This document shows, piece after piece, positions 61,643-64,000 of a stretch of DNA of 64,000 nt. Numbering within the stretch: position 1 is the stretch's first letter; every line of letters starts with the position of its first letter. The stretch is taken from positions 372,001 to 436,000 of the forward strand of contig NZ_FZOF01000006.1 in NCBI RefSeq assembly GCF_900188405.1. The letters are read 5' to 3'. The notes below the pieces were generated by a model that was not told the origin of the DNA, ran no database searches, and worked only from the letters and a program-made list of their open reading frames with translations. The DNA comes from Actinacidiphila glaucinigra (GTDB lineage Bacteria > Actinomycetota > Actinomycetes > Streptomycetales > Streptomycetaceae). The position numbers were made by a program, and so were the translations under genes.

Positions 61643-62818
61643 ATGGCCGCGACACCCCCCACACCGCCGCGACGTGCCGTCCTCGGGCTCGGCGTGGCTG
61701 CCGCGCTGCTTCCCGCCGGGAAGGCGGTCGCGGCCGGCAGATCCGTGGTCGGGGGCGCGCGGCTGGGACGGCACGGCGTGCAGGTGGCCGTGGGCGCGCC
61801 GAGGCTGCCGGAGACGAACTCCCTGTCGTGGATCGTGGCGGACGCCGACTCCGGTGAGGTGCTGGCGTCGTACAACGCGCACCGGCGGCTGCCGCCGGCG
61901 AGCACGCTCAAGATGCTGTTCGCGGACACGCTGCTGCCCCGCTTCGAGCGGCGGGCGCGGCACCAGGTGACGCACGCGGACCTGGCGGACATAGGAGCCG
62001 GGAGCAGTCTGGTCGGGATCGAGGCCGGCATCACCTACACGGTCGAGCAGCTCTGGCTCGGGGTGTTCCTGCGGTCGGGGAACGACGCGGTGCACGTGCT
62101 GTGCTCGATGAACGGCGGCATGGAGAAGACCGTCCGGGACATGCGGGCGCGGGCGCGCGAGCTGCAGGCGAACGACACGCACGTCGTGAGCCCGGACGGC
62201 TACGACACGCCCGGTCAGCTGTCCTCGGCGTACGACCTGACGCTCTTCGCCCGGGCGGGGCTGCGCAACCCGGACTTCCGCCACTACTGCCGCACGCAGG
62301 TCGCGCGCTTCCCCGGGGAGAAGGGCGAGACCTTCGAGATCCAGAACACCAACCGGCTGCTCGGCGACTACGACGGCATGATCGGGGTGAAGAACGGCTA
62401 CACCACCAACGCCGGGAACACCTTCACCGGCGCGGCGGAGCGCGACGGGCGGACGCTGCTGGTGACCGTGATGCACCCGGAGTCGGGGTACGACGAGGTG
62501 TACCAGGAGGCAGCCGACCTGCTGGACTGGGGCTTCGACGCGGTGGGCCGCGTCGAGCCGGTCGGGGAGCTGGTGCCGACGCTGAGCCAGGAGCGCGCGA
62601 TGGCCGGCGGCCCGCCCGGCGACAGCCCCGGTCCACAGCCGGCGGCGGCCGACGGGTCCAAGGGGTCCTCGTGGATCGGCCCGGCCGTGGAGACCGTCCT
62701 GGTGGCGGCCGTCGCGGCGTTCGTCCTGGCGATCAGGCGCCGCCCGCTGCCGCAGCGCGCGGCGGCGGCCCGTGGGGACGCACGGCGGCGCGGGCGCGGC
62801 TCGAGCCGCGCCCGCTGA
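61643..62818 (+). CDS. D-alanyl-D-alanine carboxypeptidase (S11 family)
   Basis: 391 residues from the ATG at 61643. A signal sequence (RRAVLGLGVAAALLPAGKAV) exports the protein, and a C-terminal TM (VETVLVAAVAAFVLAIRRR) holds it to the membrane. Penicillin-binding motifs: SxxK in ASTLKML, SxN in RSGNDAV, and the third motif as KNG in GVKNGYTTNAGNT instead of the usual KTG. It trims the terminal D-Ala from wall peptides, limiting cross-linking. Divergent from the DUF4132 operon. Confidence 0.9.
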   Translation: MAATPPTPPRRAVLGLGVAAALLPAGKAVAAGRSVVGGARLGRHGVQVAVGAPRLPETNSLSWIVADADSGEVLASYNAHRRLPPASTLKMLFADTLLPRFERRARHQVTHADLADIGAGSSLVGIEAGITYTVEQLWLGVFLRSGNDAVHVLCSMNGGMEKTVRDMRARARELQANDTHVVSPDGYDTPGQLSSAYDLTLFARAGLRNPDFRHYCRTQVARFPGEKGETFEIQNTNRLLGDYDGMIGVKNGYTTNAGNTFTGAAERDGRTLLVTVMHPESGYDEVYQEAADLLDWGFDAVGRVEPVGELVPTLSQERAMAGGPPGDSPGPQPAAADGSKGSSWIGPAVETVLVAAVAAFVLAIRRRPLPQRAAAARGDARRRGRGSSRAR

Positions 62819-63079
62819 GTTCGCCGCCCCACGGCCGGGGCACGCGGCTCACCGGGCGGGAGTCCCGTAGGCGGCGACGGCCGGTGCCGGCAACCGAGCG
62901 AGCGCCGCGGCGGCGGCGTCTGCGGGAACGCTCCGGCGCCTCATGGCGGTCCTCGTGCTCCCCCGGCACCTTTTCGCTCCGGTCGGCGCGTGGGAGGAGC
63001 GGTGCGGAATCACGCTGTGGCCCGAGACCCGGGACTACGCCTACGCTATCGCGCCGGACTTCCTGACTCTGGAGAAGAT

Positions 63080-63496
63080 ATGCACGCATTAACCTTGCTC
63101 ATGGCAGCCTGCATATTCGTGTTCGGATCGATCCTCGTCCGCTTGACGGCGATGGAGGTACTCAGGAGGAGAGCCGTCTCCCGCAACGGGGTCGCGGTCG
63201 AAGGCGAGTGCGTGGACCGTACGTGGAGCCAACATGGCGGGCCTCACTACGTCTTGACCTACACGACACTCGAAGGAAGGACCTTTCGCGCGACCTTTTC
63301 GAGCATTGCGCTCCCTCCCGGCTTCACCAGCGAGTCGACCGCGACCATAATCTACGACCCGGCGGATCCCGGTACGTCAATGACGGCCTTCGCCCTGCAC
63401 AAAGCGATCTGGAGAAGTCCGGGCGACGTGTACGCCGCTCTGGGTGGCGCGGCCCTGTGCTGCATCGCCGCATGGATGGCCATGGAGAGCATCTGA
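63080..63496 (+). CDS. DUF3592-type small membrane protein with a TTA codon
   Basis: 138 residues from the ATG at 63080, with GGAG 5 nt upstream. TM1 at about 3-24, then an outside domain (SRNGVAVEGECVDRTWSQ, YVLTYTTLEGRTFRATF, ATIIYDPADPGTSMTAF) and TM2 at the C-terminus (YAALGGAALCCIAAWMAM); this is the DUF3592 layout. Codon 4 is TTA (63089-63091), the rare leucine codon that needs the bldA tRNA in Streptomyces. Base composition is also less G+C-rich than its neighbours. The 261 bp before it hold no other signal. Confidence 0.72.
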   Translation: MHALTLLMAACIFVFGSILVRLTAMEVLRRRAVSRNGVAVEGECVDRTWSQHGGPHYVLTYTTLEGRTFRATFSSIALPPGFTSESTATIIYDPADPGTSMTAFALHKAIWRSPGDVYAALGGAALCCIAAWMAMESI

Positions 63497-63553
63497 CCCG
63501 GCCGGACCCCACGCCGGGAACCCGGGTGCGCGGCCGCGCGGCGGCACGGGCCG

Positions 63554-63997
63554 TCAGTTGCGGGCGACCCAGACCTGGTTGAGCTGCTCCTGGTAGTAGA
63601 ACGAGGTCAGCCCGAACGCGGGCGCCAGCAGCAGTCCCTTGAGGCCGGAGACCGTGTCGTGGAGGCCCGCGCGGCGCTGGGCGCGGGCGATGCGGCAGCC
63701 GGTGTTGTAGAGGGAGACGACGGCGGGCACGAGCAGCAGCGCGCCGAGGCTGACGGCGAGCACGGCGAGGGCGGGGCGGACCTTGATGCCGGGGTCGAAC
63801 TCCCGCAGTTCCTTGTTGGCCCGGTAGTACCAGACGAGCCAGTACACGCCGAAGGTCAGCGGCCCCAGCAGCCAGACGGCCTCGGGGCGGCGCATGTCGC
63901 CGGACGGCGTGGCGAGCCCCACGCCCCCGGAGACGGGGAAACCCGGGAAGGGCCCCCGCGGGTGGGGCAGGGTCCGGTAGCGGTCCTCGTTGAACAT
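63554..63997 (-). CDS. DUF4234-type membrane protein (start at the window edge)
   Basis: 147 residues to the ATG at 63997; only three more bases are visible, so a start further out is possible. After a Pro/Gly-rich N-terminus, AVWLLGPLTFGVYWLVWYYR is the hallmark start of the DUF4234 domain, followed by NKELREFDPGIKVRPALAVL, a second hydrophobic segment and YNTGCRIARAQRRAG. Two or three membrane helices. Function unknown. Confidence 0.75.
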   Translation of the reverse strand: MFNEDRYRTLPHPRGPFPGFPVSGGVGLATPSGDMRRPEAVWLLGPLTFGVYWLVWYYRANKELREFDPGIKVRPALAVLAVSLGALLLVPAVVSLYNTGCRIARAQRRAGLHDTVSGLKGLLLAPAFGLTSFYYQEQLNQVWVARN

Positions 63998-64000
63998 GCT

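Noticed and set aside
60121..62034. Continuation of the helical protein's frame far upstream (969 residues in all)
   Set aside because: The upstream part is low-complexity Arg/Gly/Pro sequence antisense to or out of frame with the DUF4132 gene, which has clear homology. The GTG at 60120 with a GTGA overlap is the sensible start.

Overview
This 64 kb window is high-GC actinobacterial DNA, almost certainly from a Streptomyces. Evidence: dense G+C-rich genes with frequent GTG starts and 4-nt GTGA/ATGA overlaps, a complete afsQ1-afsQ2-lipoprotein operon divergent from sigQ, many ECF-type sigma factors, and an sdhCDAB operon. I see no tRNA, rRNA, CRISPR array, insertion sequence or prophage. No gene-free stretch exceeds 300 bases; the longest gaps (4278-4558, 29955-30211, 54677-54959, 62819-63079) hold promoters, terminators or nothing recognisable.

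Layout. 1-7036: end of an acyl-CoA carboxylase alpha subunit, a DeoR regulator, an LpdA-type flavoprotein, a gamma-glutamylcyclotransferase-like protein, purine nucleoside phosphorylase, phosphopentomutase/phosphohexomutase and a PH-domain membrane protein. 7125-12206: a SigE-family sigma factor with its membrane partner, then deoC followed by an intact aldehyde dehydrogenase and an overlapping, catalytically incomplete one. 12329-18708: small secreted protein, uridine-kinase-like protein, sigQ, the afsQ1/afsQ2/lipoprotein/VanZ operon, PspC and another small secreted protein. 18874-24213: adenosine deaminase, hydrolase, APH-like kinase, LysR/MFS pair. 24294-31267: thymidine phosphorylase, cytidine deaminase and a BmpA-type nucleoside ABC importer. 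31422-37826: M20 amidohydrolase, a GT4 glycosyltransferase and an unassigned three-gene membrane/lipoprotein module. 37857-45063: a nonulosonic-acid (sialic/Kdn-like) cell-surface polymer locus. 45158-54676: TetR/monooxygenase pair, acyl-CoA mutase large subunit, L,D-transpeptidase, SRPBCC protein, two tandem paralogous sigma factors with an anti-sigma-like protein, and a GH20 hexosaminidase. 54960-63997: OHCU-decarboxylase-like protein, sdhCDAB, a DUF4132 pair, D,D-carboxypeptidase and two small membrane proteins.

How it fits together. Nucleoside capture and breakdown form the backbone. BmpA plus an ATPase and two permeases import nucleosides; Add and Cdd deaminate them; PNP and DeoA phosphorolyse them; the mutase and DeoC take the pentose phosphates to glyceraldehyde-3-phosphate and acetaldehyde; the aldehyde dehydrogenase pair can oxidise the acetaldehyde. 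A palindrome, CTACGCGCGTAG, or a close variant, lies in the promoter region of all five corresponding transcription units and is the strongest sign of a shared, unnamed regulator. Several of these promoters have a -10 box 5-7 nt from the start codon, implying leaderless mRNAs. The gene set and order (lpdA, PNP, pmmB, add, deoA, cdd, sdhCDAB) recalls the Mycobacterium tuberculosis Rv3303c-Rv3319 neighbourhood, so the rest looks like Streptomyces-specific insertions into an old actinobacterial block.
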